DNA from: Agarophyton chilense | Lineage: Eukaryota; Rhodophyta; Florideophyceae; Gracilariales; Gracilariaceae | Length of the DNA: 64,000 bases | NCBI GenBank assembly: GCA_030374765.1 | Contig: JARGXX010000013.1 | Location: forward strand, 1,240,001 to 1,304,000 | Direction of reading: 5' to 3' | Shown here: one piece after another, positions 9,014-17,926 of the stretch | Numbering within the stretch: the stretch's first letter is position 1 | How the letters are laid out: every line of letters begins with the position of its first letter | Translations under genes and position numbers: made by a program | The notes under the pieces: model-generated | What the model was told of the DNA's origin: nothing | The model's database searches: none | What the model saw: the letters and a program-made list of their open reading frames with translations, nothing else

Positions 9014-9844
9014 TCAATTCTGTTTCGTAAGCGCTATCTGATTCTGCACTTTTTCTATACTGGGTTCCTGTACCCAAAAGTCAATGGCTTCCATCACATC
9101 CCACTCCACACCTTCAATGGCCTTCCTCTCTCCTTTGGAAAAAGGTCCCAAAACGAAGTCAGCCCATTCCTGAGAACCACGTCTTGGAGAACCAACGCCA
9201 ATGCGCAGTCTTGCATACTTTACACCGCCAACGCTTTGCTGGATGCTCTTCAATCCATTATGTCCCCCAGCGCTTCCCTTTCCGCGCAGCCGAAGGTCCC
9301 CAATTGGTAGGGACATGTCGTCTACAATCACAAGCAGTGCGCTCACAGGGGCGTTCAAGTACTTCAAAGCTGCTCGCACAGCGCGGCCGGATGCATTCAT
9401 AAAAGTATTTGGCTTGAGTAACATGACGCTTCTATTGTACACCTGGAACCGAACAACCTCTCCCTGTACACTGGGTTGTTTTCTAAAATTTCCAGCAGCA
9501 TGGCGAGCTGCGTACTGATCGAGTAAACTGAAGCCGACGTTGTGCCTAGTGTTTTCAAAACGAGGACCTGGATTTCCCAGCCCTACCACAAGGAGCTTAT
9601 CGCCGCGTTCGAGAGGCTGTGATTGATTGCTAGAAGTTTTCAGTGGTTGAGATGGTTTTGCGGTATCACTCGATGAAGGTGGAGGACCAGCAGTTGAGTA
9701 CCGTATGACCCCATTTCTCTGGACACACGAGTAGCAGCGACGACGTAGAACTCCAAAATTGGGCGCTATGGGTAGGAATGCGTTTTGGTATGATCGAGAC
9801 GAAAAGCTGGAGTTCAATCGCGACATTAGACCTTGAGCTAGCAT
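9014..9844 (-). CDS. PTH1: Peptidyl-tRNA hydrolase with organelle-targeting leader
   Basis: A 276-residue bacterial-type Pth that frees tRNA from peptidyl-tRNA dropped by stalled ribosomes. The core begins at about residue 84 with LLVVGLGNPG. Catalytic His101 sits in NTRHNVG, followed by KPNTFMNASG (about 144-153), the Asp pair in VIVDDMSLP, and GSAGGHNGLKSI (190-201). The 80 residues before the core are rich in Ser, Arg and hydroxylated residues (SRLNSSFSSRSYQNAF, RRRCYSCVQRNG), as expected of a mitochondrial or plastid transit peptide. The start is the ATG at 9844; a TTG four codons earlier is less likely. The C-terminus is a normal length for the family. Confidence 0.93.
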   Translation of the reverse strand: MLAQGLMSRLNSSFSSRSYQNAFLPIAPNFGVLRRRCYSCVQRNGVIRYSTAGPPPSSSDTAKPSQPLKTSSNQSQPLERGDKLLVVGLGNPGPRFENTRHNVGFSLLDQYAARHAAGNFRKQPSVQGEVVRFQVYNRSVMLLKPNTFMNASGRAVRAALKYLNAPVSALLVIVDDMSLPIGDLRLRGKGSAGGHNGLKSIQQSVGGVKYARLRIGVGSPRRGSQEWADFVLGPFSKGERKAIEGVEWDVMEAIDFWVQEPSIEKVQNQIALTKQN

Positions 9845-9983
9845 GATGCATAGCAATAGTTCAACCCCCCTCTTTGGCGCGCAGAGGTCATCCTGTTCTC
9901 TTGTCAGGAGAATCGGTTCAGTTGGATTAAAATAATGTCTTTGCTTTTTTTCTATCTATGGCACCTCTCGCCACAGCATTCTT

Positions 9984-10716
9984 TTACACGCCAGAAAACA
10001 CGAGTGGCTTCCCTTTCTCCCCCACCACAGTCGACTCGATGCTGGTGTTGGGGAGATTCATTATTGAGCTCTCTGCCTTGTCAGGCTGGAGTGCGGCGAT
10101 GAGGGCGCAACGAAGAACGTACTCGGCGATGGCTGTGAAATGTACTGCCATCTCGTGTAGGCGCGAGTAGCATTCTTCCTCATATTGACCTCCTCCCCAG
10201 CTTTTTATACTTATCAAAAAGGGGGGCGAACCCCAAGTAGACAAGAACAAAAGATGGGTACATTCTCATCGCGTACAGTATGTTCCTGAATCTCCTGGGG
10301 GACAGCCAACCGGCGAAACGGGAGACATTCTCCCAAAACCGCTTGCTTTCCGTCCAGTACGTGATGATGTCACCAAGCCTGACGGTTGAAGAAGCAAGGG
10401 ATGCAATCATATCATTGGGTGGATTGCTTTCTTCGTAACGGAGAGCCCATTCCAAGACGTCGGGTATAGAACCGTTCACCACAGCTGTGGCTGGAGGCTC
10501 TTTGGGTATGGTTCCAACAACATCAGCAGTATCCTCATCGACATCATGAATCTCACTGTCCGTATCTTCAAAACAACGATTACTATCACCATCAGTATCA
10601 TCGACATCATGAATCTCACTGTCCGTATCGTTAAAACGATGATTACTATCACCATCAGTGTCATCGACATCATCAGCGTCATACTCGGCACCCTCAACAA
10701 GTTCATCAACAACCTG
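9984..10716 (-). pseudogene. Broken unknown gene with acidic repeats
   Basis: On the minus strand an open frame runs from 10716 to 10180 with no usable ATG until well inside. It begins with two 21-residue acidic repeats (core DTDSEIHDVDDTDGDSN) and continues into a globular-looking part (DVLEWALRYEESN, WTESKRFWENVSRFAGWL). After its stop, the adjacent frame (10250-9984) carries a similarly coding-like stretch (YSRLHEMAVHFTAIAEYVL), which suggests a frameshift. I do not recognise the family. Lack of a start, the shift, and two neighbouring pseudogenes on the same strand argue that this is a dead gene. It could instead be the 3' exon of a spliced gene. Confidence 0.4.
10543..10668. repeat. 63-bp tandem repeat, two copies
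   Basis: Two head-to-tail copies (10543-10605 and 10606-10668) that differ at a handful of bases. The length is 21 codons, so the repeat stays in frame in the minus-strand acidic ORF and encodes an Asp-rich unit. Confidence 0.85.
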
Positions 10717-10744
10717 TTACCAAGCCCAAACGCGTTCTTCGAAT

Positions 10745-11560
10745 TTAGTTTGTCAAAAGTGAACGGCACGGCCGCGAACTAGTATGAGGAACAAGCGCGC
10801 CCATGTCTAGTCCAATCAGACGTCGATTCGCAATCGACGACGACGACACATCACCGGACACAATGCGCTGCGCCAGTCCTTCCTCAACCGCGGTCTTACC
10901 CACATCAGGCTCTCCAAGAAAGACATGATTATTCTTCTGACAGCGACTGAGAATCTGAATGATGCACCTAATCTCCTCATCGCGACATATGACAGGGTCC
11001 AGCTCGCCCTTCTTCGAGGCGTCGGTATGATCTCTGCCGTATTTCTCCAGCGCCTCATACATGCTTTCAGCAAACTGCGATGTAACCCTGCGGTCACCAC
11101 GAATCTCTTTGATTGCTTTGACAACATCCTGCAACGAAGGCACCGGCGGCGCATTCAGCAAGCAGCGTTGCGAACGACCGTTCCTCAAGCATGCAATGAG
11201 AAAATGTTCCACAGCAACGAGCTGGTCTCCAAATTCCTTCTGCGAGTAACGCGCCTCCTCCAACACCTCCCTGAGACTATGCCCCAAGACCAAGCCAGAC
11301 GAATCCAGAGAGTTTCCAAGTACCTTTTACTGTCGTTCCAAGAACGCAGTGGCAGCGTGCACGACGACGCGATGATTTCCAATCTTATTGAAAACGCATC
11401 GGGCCAAGTCGTCATCCAACCGCGACAGCAACATAGTCTTAGCCTCATTCAACTGCTGCTTTGCCCCCACTGCGTGCCAGCAAGCACCTGATACGCCTTC
11501 TCAGCATACGCAGACCGCCAACGGGCTTTGTAAGGGGACCCCGTAAGCGTTTGAACGCAG
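10745..11560 (-). pseudogene. clpB: ClpB/HSP100 chaperone pseudogene, plastid type, N-terminal part
   Basis: The minus strand encodes a recognisable ClpB N-domain, middle linker and start of the first ATPase domain. Matching blocks are RCVFNKIGNHRVVVHAATAF, VLGHSLREVLEEAR, EKYGRDHTDASKKGELDPV, RDEEIRCIIQILSR, GEPDVGKTAVEEGLAQRI and LIGLDMGALV. It resembles plant plastid ClpB (CLPB3) best. Breaks: a frameshift near 11480, an in-frame TAA near 11330 where the family has Pro in RQPKV, Gly-to-Asp in Walker A (GEPDVGKTA), and the sequence ends just after the first Walker A region. The second ATPase domain is missing. It cannot make a working disaggregase. Confidence 0.82.
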
Positions 11561-11825
11561 ATTGGCAGCTGCCGCAACAAATAGCATGGCAACTCTATCA
11601 TCGTTGTCGAAGGTAGGGTATCCAATTTCTTCAGCTCAAGTTTTCACAAATGTTCTTTAACACACTCATGAATACAGCTGCGCTGAGATTCACAGTCCCG
11701 CACGTTCTGTGATAAGAGCTCTATCTTGTCGAGATAGATTGGTTTGGATGTAGCAGCAGAAGCTGCGTTGCAAGCTAACGGTGGATCACGTTGGTGTCAC
11801 AAATCTTTCATCGCCCGCTGTCGCT
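11561..11825. other. Short non-coding gap between pseudogenes
   Basis: Degenerate sequence between the ClpB and UBA2 remains. I see no readable continuation of either gene. Confidence 0.4.
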
Positions 11826-12675
11826 CTATGTCGACAGCGAACAACCGGTGCGCCACGCGACCGCAAAACTATCAGCCGTGTCCTCATCATCATATCGTAA
11901 CCGTTTCTGCGTGATCTGTGCCTTATGATAAGGCACAGAACAGCCATTGATGGAGTGGTTACCGTGACGCTGTTTGTGTGAGTGATCCGTGTGGGCGTTC
12001 TCTTCCGATGGTGTTTCGCCAGTTGCATCGCCGTTTTGGTCTGGAACGGATATTGGAACCGAATCCGCAATGTCGAGATCTTTTAGAAGCATCATCGTCA
12101 GGACCGAAGAGAAGATCTAACAGATACTTTGCCCACACAAAAAAAGAAACGGGCTAATCAGGGGTGGAAGGAATGGGGCAAACGGCGTAGGCTTTCGGGG
12201 GTGTTCGCACTACGCAGTCGTAGCACTCGACACCGTTCGAACTGACGGAAGCCTGACCATTGTATCCAGTGCTAGCGCTTTCCACCAACGGTATATTAGC
12301 GGCCAGGCACATGCGATTGACATGGCGTCTGGCCTCAAGACTATCCAGTGCAGTGCATACCAGCGTAAAGCCGCGAAAGAAGTTGACATCGAAGTCATTT
12401 TGGTTGATGTTGGCCATAATCGGGGTGATGTTGGTATCTGGTGCGATTGTCGATAGGGTCTTGGCCACCCCTGTGGCCTTGGACTTGCCACATGGTGGCG
12501 TCGGAACAGAAACTGGTGATAGAGATTGGACACATCGATGGTGCCCTGCTATCGCGAGGTCTTTGAGAGGTTCGCAGCCGACGCCGCCTGCGCCGACCAG
12601 AAGGACTGATGAGTTGGTAACGCGCTGTGCGGCTTGCGGGCCATATATGACATCCTGCTCGTGACGCTTAGGCAT
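11826..12675 (-). pseudogene. UBA2: SUMO-activating enzyme subunit 2 (UBA2/SAE2) pseudogene
   Basis: From an ATG at 12675 the minus strand reads an E1-type adenylation domain: SVLLVGAGGVGCEPLKDLAI (nucleotide loop), DVNFFRGFTLVCTALDSLEA, RRHVNRMCLAANIPLVESA and CYDCVV. Breaks: part of the stretch after the nucleotide loop is lost or out of frame (the family's DVSNLxxQFLFRRHHV is readable in another frame, from about 12533). The catalytic-cysteine motif CTIRxTP is now CPIPSTP. A TAG replaces a codon right after STPD. Beyond the stop the same frame resumes with VWAKYLLDLLFGPDDDAS, an unmistakable UBA2 block, then shifts frame into an acidic tail ending at 11826. Dead gene, 3' part missing. Confidence 0.82.
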
Positions 12676-13056
12676 CAGTGCTGCAATGGAAATGATATGT
12701 GCTGGTGTACAGAGTAGTTGACGCACGGCACAAGAGAAATAGAGGCCCATAGCATTGAAGTAGATCTTCAACAGAGCAAGAATGACCCCCACTAAAATAA
12801 TCGAAAATCCAGAGAAAAAACCCCTATTGCCGAGTAGGGGTCAAAACCCCCTAAATCTTACTGTACGAAGGGTAGAGGGCTAGCTGGTATTCAGTTTTGC
12901 TTTGAATCATTAGCTCTCGTCGCGCCGTGTCCCGCGATAATGTGTACATTCTGATCTACAGTCTGTGTACTGATTCGTTTGCAACGTTTGTGAAGTGAAG
13001 AGCGGAACAAAGGGTTGGCCAGCCTCGTCCACATTCCCCATTCAGCTTCTTGTACA
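12676..13056. promoter_or_regulatory. Intergenic region upstream of the prenyl synthase
   Basis: Contains a small perfect hairpin (ACCCCTA/TAGGGGT, 12820-12841) and, at 12863-12875, the 13-mer GTACGAAGGGTAG that recurs at 28264 and 57749. No ORF of note. It likely includes the promoter of the prenyl synthase. Confidence 0.4.
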
Positions 13057-14208
13057 ATGCGGGTCTTTCGACATGTCTTGCGTGCCGCTCCAAACGCTCC
13101 ACATCTCCGTTACACCGGACTACCGGATCTAAGAACCGCGGCATCTCTGTCCACCGCTCGCACCAACCCAGATACATGGGTCCCATCCCTCTCCCGGTGC
13201 ATTCCGGGTCATTCTTCCTCCGTCGACCCCTTTCGTATCGTATCCTCTGATCTTGAGAAGATGGCCACGTCAATTCGGAGCACTGTGTCAATTCTCCAGC
13301 ATCCTGTGCTGGATGCAGCTGCCGCTCACCTTCTCTCTCTACATGGCAAGCGAATACGTCCGATCATAGTACTGCTCATCGCGCACTCTGCGGCCCCGCT
13401 GGTTGCAGCCCCCGGAGCTATGGCCAACCAGAGGAGCCTCGCTGAGATCACCGAACTCATTCACGCAGCGTCGCTTCTGCACGACGATGTGATTGATGTA
13501 GCATCTACTCGCCGTGGGATGCGTTCGGTCAATGCGGCTTTTGGGAATCAGCTGGCCGTTTTGGCTGGAGATTTTCTTCTCGCCAGGGCATCGGTCGCTC
13601 TAGCACGTCTGCGCGATTGTGATGTCGTCGAATTGCTGTCCACTGTAATTGAGCATCTCGTCAGAGGAGAAGTGATACAAATGGGGAATGCTTCTGCGCA
13701 GAGAAGCGATGAAAATGACCTTTTTGAAGCATACATGGCAAAAACGTTCTTTAAGACAGCTTCTTTGGTGGCCAATTCATGTCGCGCAGTCACAATGTTG
13801 GCCGGACATTCTAAGGAAGTTGCAGACGCTGCGTTTAGCTACGGAAAGAATGTTGGTGTAGCCTTTCAGCTGATGGACGATTTGTTAGACATGACTGGAA
13901 GTGCTGATAAGCTAGGAAAACCTGTTCTAAACGACTTAGAGCAAGGTCATGCGACAGCGCCGGTGTTATACGCTCTACAGGAATATCCAGAGATACTTCC
14001 AATGATAGAGCGGCGTTTTAGCGGAGATGGTGATATCGATTCAACGCTAGATCTTGTGCAGAGAGCAGATGGACTTGAGAAAACTAGACAGCTCGCCACT
14101 GATCATGTTTTGCGCGCAGTTGATACCGTAGTTCAAACTCTGCCTCCCACAGATTATAGAAGCGCGCTTGTGAACCTCGCAAATTTTGTTTTGACAAGGG
14201 ATCGGTAG
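13057..14208 (+). CDS. COQ1: trans-polyprenyl diphosphate synthase (ubiquinone/plastoquinone side chain)
   Basis: A 383-residue trans-prenyltransferase of the solanesyl/decaprenyl synthase group. It extends allylic diphosphates with isopentenyl diphosphate to make the quinone tail. Visible: GKRIRP (97-102), the first Asp-rich motif LLHDDVIDVASTRRG (Asp143, 144, 147), the GDFLLARA helix, and the second Asp-rich motif QLMDDLLD (Asp274, 275, 278) with KLGKP after it. The first ~40 residues (RVFRHVLRAAPNAP, Arg/Ala/Ser-rich) look like a mitochondrial presequence. The start is the ATG at 13057; a TTG 42 bases earlier opens the frame. Chain length cannot be read from the sequence. The long-chain synthase family is clear; mitochondrial rather than plastid location is inferred. 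Confidence 0.92.
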   Translation: MRVFRHVLRAAPNAPHLRYTGLPDLRTAASLSTARTNPDTWVPSLSRCIPGHSSSVDPFRIVSSDLEKMATSIRSTVSILQHPVLDAAAAHLLSLHGKRIRPIIVLLIAHSAAPLVAAPGAMANQRSLAEITELIHAASLLHDDVIDVASTRRGMRSVNAAFGNQLAVLAGDFLLARASVALARLRDCDVVELLSTVIEHLVRGEVIQMGNASAQRSDENDLFEAYMAKTFFKTASLVANSCRAVTMLAGHSKEVADAAFSYGKNVGVAFQLMDDLLDMTGSADKLGKPVLNDLEQGHATAPVLYALQEYPEILPMIERRFSGDGDIDSTLDLVQRADGLEKTRQLATDHVLRAVDTVVQTLPPTDYRSALVNLANFVLTRDR

Positions 14209-14694
14209 AAAACGGGGGATTTCTAAAAGTCGATCACCATGTCGATGTTTCGGAAGCCATGACCGATCACTGCACACTGACCAGCATGGGTGTGAGTCGT
14301 CAGTTTTTCAGTCGCTTCCCATCATTCGTCGCCTTTTTCTAAAGCAAGATCAGAATGATCATATGGCTAGTAGTATTGTTCGGGACTCTTCGCGCCAGAG
14401 GAATAGAAGAAAGTTCTTTTTTGCGATATCGGAAAAAGAATTCATTCGTGGCTCGCTATATACTTGGCGCTCAGAAGTCGCTACAAGTTGTATGTGAGGA
14501 ACTGAGGACCCTTGGGGAGGATAAATTCGGAGGCTTTGTTCTGTTTAGAGCCGCATTGAGTAACAGATCGGTTAAGGGTTTTATGTGGCATGTACATTAG
14601 CACCAATACTGCTAACGAGGCCTTTCTCAACTGATGTTCCCATGGAGGGGACGACTAACAGCCGGTATGACAAAAGCAATGATCATTGCAAGAG
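14209..14694. other. Convergent 3' region, prenyl synthase / NDUFS5
   Basis: 486 bases between two stop codons. The only ORF (plus strand, 81 codons at 14355-14600) shows no recognisable feature. Probably two 3' untranslated regions. Confidence 0.4.
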
Positions 14695-15016
14695 CTATGA
14701 ACCCGGCTTTAGCTTCGCCGAAGCTTCGCGGTCCGCAATTTCTTTCAGTCTTCGGCGGTTGAGTTCAGCGGCGATGGCGGTCCTTCTTTCGACCTCCTTG
14801 TCGTGATGCAAACATTCGACATAGTCTTCACGGAACGCCTTGCAGTCAACAGGAAGATCCGCATCGGCTGGAATATCTTCGTGTCAGAATTCTTTAGACT
14901 GTGGGAAAAGCCATTTGTGTTCAGGTGAATCAAAACTTACCCATGCACTTGGTGAATTCAAGCCAGAAGGGATAGCAGCGCCCAGTTCCTCCGTTCACAC
15001 CAACGCCGGATGCCAT
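14695..15016 (-). CDS. NDUFS5: NDUFS5-like complex I subunit, two exons
   Basis: A small twin-CX9C protein of respiratory complex I, found by joining two exons. Exon 1 (15016-14941) starts [15 protein letters not shown] and holds [11 protein letters not shown] (CX9C). It ends at a consensus donor, ATGG/GTAAGT, in phase 1. Exon 2 encodes [20 protein letters not shown] (second CX9C), then an Arg/Lys-rich helix and TAG at 14695-14697. The HH-x-KE block after the last Cys matches plant NDUFS5. Two acceptors keep the frame: CCAG with exon 2 from 14867 (82 aa, 9 residues between the motifs as in plants) or GAAG with exon 2 from 14876 (85 aa, 12 residues as in human). The CACAG further upstream would lead into a stop. 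I favour the CCAG site because a CTGAC branch-like element lies 17-21 bases before it. Confidence 0.8.
14877..14940 (-). other. Short intron of the NDUFS5-like gene
   Basis: A 64-base intron with GTAAGT donor at 14940-14935 (73 bases if the CCAG acceptor is used). The AG in TTCCCACAG inside it cannot be used without hitting an in-frame stop. Confidence 0.65.
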
Positions 15017-15069
15017 TTTCAAAATGCTGAAGAACAAGACCGCGCCTCACTTCGCTACCTTGAACCGAT

Positions 15070-15519
15070 TCAATAGTTTTCTGTGAGATCGCGCCGGGCT
15101 CGAGTTCGACTGCTACACTTGCTGCCTCTGATATGCGGGTCCTTTGTTTCACAACAAATGGCAGATGACTGGAAAAGCCCAACACACCACAATTTTCTGA
15201 TTTTATCGGTATTGCCTTGTGAGAGATAATAATACTGATACGCGTTCGGAGTCAGGCACTGCGATTTTGTAAGCACCGATGCCTCAGCGTGCCCGCTGCC
15301 CACGTCTAGTACGTGGAATGCTTTTCGTACCCATCTGCAATCGAAGGTGACGTGGATTATCGTTGCGAGAGCCAGTAGGCCAGAAGGATGAATTTGAATT
15401 ACAAAAGGTAGGATTGCTAGCAGTGCGAACTCGCGAGGGCATCTAAAAGCTTGCAGTCGGACAGTTGAGCGCAGCAAATCCTCTTGACGCGAAACTGGGT
15501 ATGTAGCGCAGCGTTTCAT
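15070..15519 (-). CDS. Hypothetical ORF, weak
   Basis: A 149-codon minus-strand ORF upstream of the NDUFS5-like gene. It has a hydrophobic stretch (FALLAILPFVIQIHPSGLLALATIIHV) that could be one or two membrane segments, and Cys/Arg-rich ends. No family recognised. It overlaps the start of a diverged copy of the next gene, so it may be a chance frame in decayed duplicated DNA. Listed for completeness in a stretch otherwise without genes. Confidence 0.2.
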   Translation of the reverse strand: MKRCATYPVSRQEDLLRSTVRLQAFRCPREFALLAILPFVIQIHPSGLLALATIIHVTFDCRWVRKAFHVLDVGSGHAEASVLTKSQCLTPNAYQYYYLSQGNTDKIRKLWCVGLFQSSAICCETKDPHIRGSKCSSRTRARRDLTENY

Positions 15520-15536
15520 GTACAGCTCGAGATTCA

Positions 15537-15640
15537 GCTTCCCGTATCACCTTGGATCATACTCGCTTCGTGTTGGTGTTCCATCATTCGGCGATTCAGA
15601 GAAGCTCGAAAAAATGCGTGCAATCTCGGTAACACCATCC
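15537..15640 (-). pseudogene. Diverged partial copy of the 15659-16015 ORF
   Basis: On the minus strand this stretch reads RASLNRRMMEHQHEASMI, closely matching QASLYRRMMNHRHEARIV in the adjacent ORF, then stops soon after. The DNA is also alignable. It is a truncated tandem duplicate. Confidence 0.5.
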
Positions 15641-15658
15641 GAGACTCATTATATGAGT

Positions 15659-16015
15659 CTAGGTGGGATCTCTCTGGCTCCCGTTTTCGCTTGCCAAGAT
15701 TAATGGGCGCGGCGATTTGTTCCGGCGCAACCAGTCGGCAAGGCTCAGGAACTCGTGTTTTCGGCTGGTTGATTGTGGGATCTCTAGCATCATTTTGTGG
15801 ACGATCCTAGCTTCGTGTCTGTGGTTCATCATTCTTCGATATAGCGAGGCTTGAACGAATGCTCTCCATTCAGACAATGCCTTTTGGGAATCGTGTGATT
15901 CCGATTGCATTTTGTTCCACAACCGAAGCTTCTTCAGTGGAGGCTCTTGTAGCCCAGAGCTACACACCTCCGGCGGACTCTGGCGTTTGCGGCTCGGATT
16001 CATGTCAAGATTCAT
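15659..16015 (-). CDS. Hypothetical 118-residue basic protein
   Basis: An ORF starting MNLDMNPSRKRQSPPE with a likely nuclear-type basic segment (PPLKKLRLW) and a helical, Arg/His-rich middle (WRAFVQASLYRRMMNHRHEA). No known domain is recognised. A good TATA box in the right orientation (TATAAAAGG, read on the minus strand at about 16180-16188) lies about 165 bases upstream of the ATG, with a 13-codon upstream ORF between. A broken duplicate of its middle part lies just downstream. TATA, start and duplication together make a real (or recently dead) gene plausible. Confidence 0.45.
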   Translation of the reverse strand: MNLDMNPSRKRQSPPEVCSSGLQEPPLKKLRLWNKMQSESHDSQKALSEWRAFVQASLYRRMMNHRHEARIVHKMMLEIPQSTSRKHEFLSLADWLRRNKSPRPLILASENGSQRDPT

Positions 16016-16179
16016 ATTGTGAGAAGTCGTGTCAAACGACAGCCCCTTCCTCGGCAGTCACAGGTTGTGCTGGAGAACGACGAAAGACTTGGACGGTGGA
16101 AGAAACAAGAGAGAATGCTTTAGCGTCGCAGGGGCTGCAACAAAACCATTGGGGGACTCATTGAGGTCAAAGCAAGGCC

Positions 16180-16188
16180 CTTTTATAC
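16180..16188 (-). promoter_or_regulatory. TATA box upstream of the 118-residue ORF
   Basis: Minus-strand sequence TATAAAAGG, a canonical TATA box. The first ATG downstream opens only a 13-codon frame before the 118-residue ORF. Confidence 0.5.
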
Positions 16189-16712
16189 ACATTCTATCAA
16201 TTGAAGATGGACGTAGGGAGAAGACAGCCAATCTGTCAACAATCCATACGAGAACTCACTTAAGATTCTAATTCAGCTGCCAATCCATACGTACAACTAT
16301 GGAGTCATTGAATTCCATCTACTATCTCAGAGAGGATCACGCGTGATCATCAGAATCGTTTTGGTGGCCCGAAGCGGTTACTGAATGTCGGCAATTTCAT
16401 TCATTTCATTTTGGTGTCATTCTTAAACGTTGCCAATGACACGGCGCTGGTCGTCGCAGATGATCATTACATGACATCTTTTAGTGCAGCGCACGAACAA
16501 AGTTGATTCGGAAATCATTTTTCGCGGAGTTTGAAGCTGAGTGTGTACAAGAGTCAATCGCCTTCTTTGGTCACACATGTTGGAAGAGACAAACCTACTA
16601 GAGAGCCCTCGTCGAAGTAAGAGAATGCATTCTAGACCCCTTCATTTTCAGTTCGTCACCGCTCATTCAAAATAGTGTAATTCAATTGCATTAGTTAGAA
16701 GCACTGTTCCTT

Positions 16713-16756
16713 CTCCATTACCTTTTCTTAGGTGTAGCAAAGAAAAGGTAATGGAG
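16713..16756. repeat. Perfect 17-bp stem, 10-base loop inverted repeat
   Basis: The arms CTCCATTACCTTTTCTT (16713-16729) and its exact complement (16740-16756) flank the loop AGGTGTAGCA. It stands alone in non-coding DNA; it could fold as an RNA hairpin or be a trace of a small inverted-repeat insertion. Confidence 0.8.
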
Positions 16757-17606
16757 TTAACGAGTTTCTCTTTTCTGGAAGGCGTCATGTTTTGCGGCCT
16801 TCATCTGGTCGTTTCATCATAATAAAGACTACTGCGATCTGCTTGAGGTTGAGGTTCTTCACGGCGAGGTTAAGTAATGCCCTTCAACCAATTTGTTCGA
16901 CGTCTGAAATACTCGAGGTTTTTTCCACGATCACCACGAGTGTAGAGAAATTCTGGTTCATTGATTTCCTTGATGATACCATTATGATCATGGAGCGAAG
17001 GAAGTTGCGACCAGTACAGAATATAGGTATTGGACTTGCATCGATGCGCTAATCTCTTTGCGTTATTCCTTTGCCTCACCATGTGGAAGACTTTGGAATT
17101 ACGGAAGATTCGGCAACAACGAAACACATGTCATTTGAAGTTCTGTTCATCATTCTTTGATTGCGTCTCGGTCTATATTGCGTCAATTGGGCGAAAGATT
17201 GCTTCGGTAATGATTCAAAACTTGTGCTTCATGAGAACTTTGTTGTTCTCCTCCCTAAGGCGAAAGATTGAAAGCGTCTGTTGTGGAGGGCTCTTTTGGG
17301 AGCGCTTCCCCGGTTTGGGGCCATGGGCAACTTTGTCATGGTCCTTATGGCATCGGCTTTCACATGATGTCCGAAAGCTTTCCAAATGAATCACCCCCTC
17401 AGCCTCAACAGGTCGAGGCCACTGCATCCTTCGTGGCCCAATACTTACCTTGTGAGACAGAGATGATGAAACTGAAAATGCGAAATGCCCGTTTACATGT
17501 GTCAGCCTTCTCCACCTTCCATGTATGCCCAGTCTCGTGGTCCAATTCGGATCCTGCTTTGTGCTGCCCAAAAAACAACCCCTGTCGACACGAATCTCAT
17601 GAGCTC
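16757..17606. other. Gene-poor stretch
   Basis: Several 80-120-codon ORFs on both strands overlap one another and none resembles a known protein. A GTAAGT donor-like site on the minus strand near 17450 hints at undetected splicing, but I could not build a gene. Confidence 0.35.
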
Positions 17607-17916
17607 TCAGTCTAAACGCGGTGTTTGGAGGCGTCTCATTTTTCCTTGGACATCTTTATTACTTTTCATGCAACGCTGTCTGACACTCTTTAACATCTCC
17701 GGGCCAGAAAAGTCATCACCAGTTTTGGCTCTGAAATGTTTGAGGAACCGAGCTTGGGTGCACAGAATTGCCCAAAATACCGTCTAAATCGTCCTGTGGA
17801 AGGAAGAAATCGAAGGCGATGTCTTTGGCATCTACAGAGAAACGCGAAACCCTCTCTACGTGATCATACGCGTTATCCAGCTTTCTGACTTTTCTTGTCG
17901 TTTTCCATATCGTCAC
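17607..17916 (-). pseudogene. Broken or spliced short coding stretch
   Basis: Minus strand, head-to-head with the large coiled-coil gene. One frame reads KLDNAYDHVERVSRFSVDAK and FFLPQDDLDGILG, then stops. In the next frame the text continues without a gap as TGDDFSGPEMLKSVRQRCM to a TGA at 17607-17609. The two halves read like one protein with a single-base frameshift near 17725; a short intron is also possible (TTCCTTCCACAG lies inside). Family unknown. Confidence 0.3.
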
Positions 17917-17926
17917 TCGTACTCAC

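Noticed and set aside
13015-13056. Prenyl synthase start at 13015
   Set aside because: TTG codon; the ATG at 13057 gives a normal presequence.
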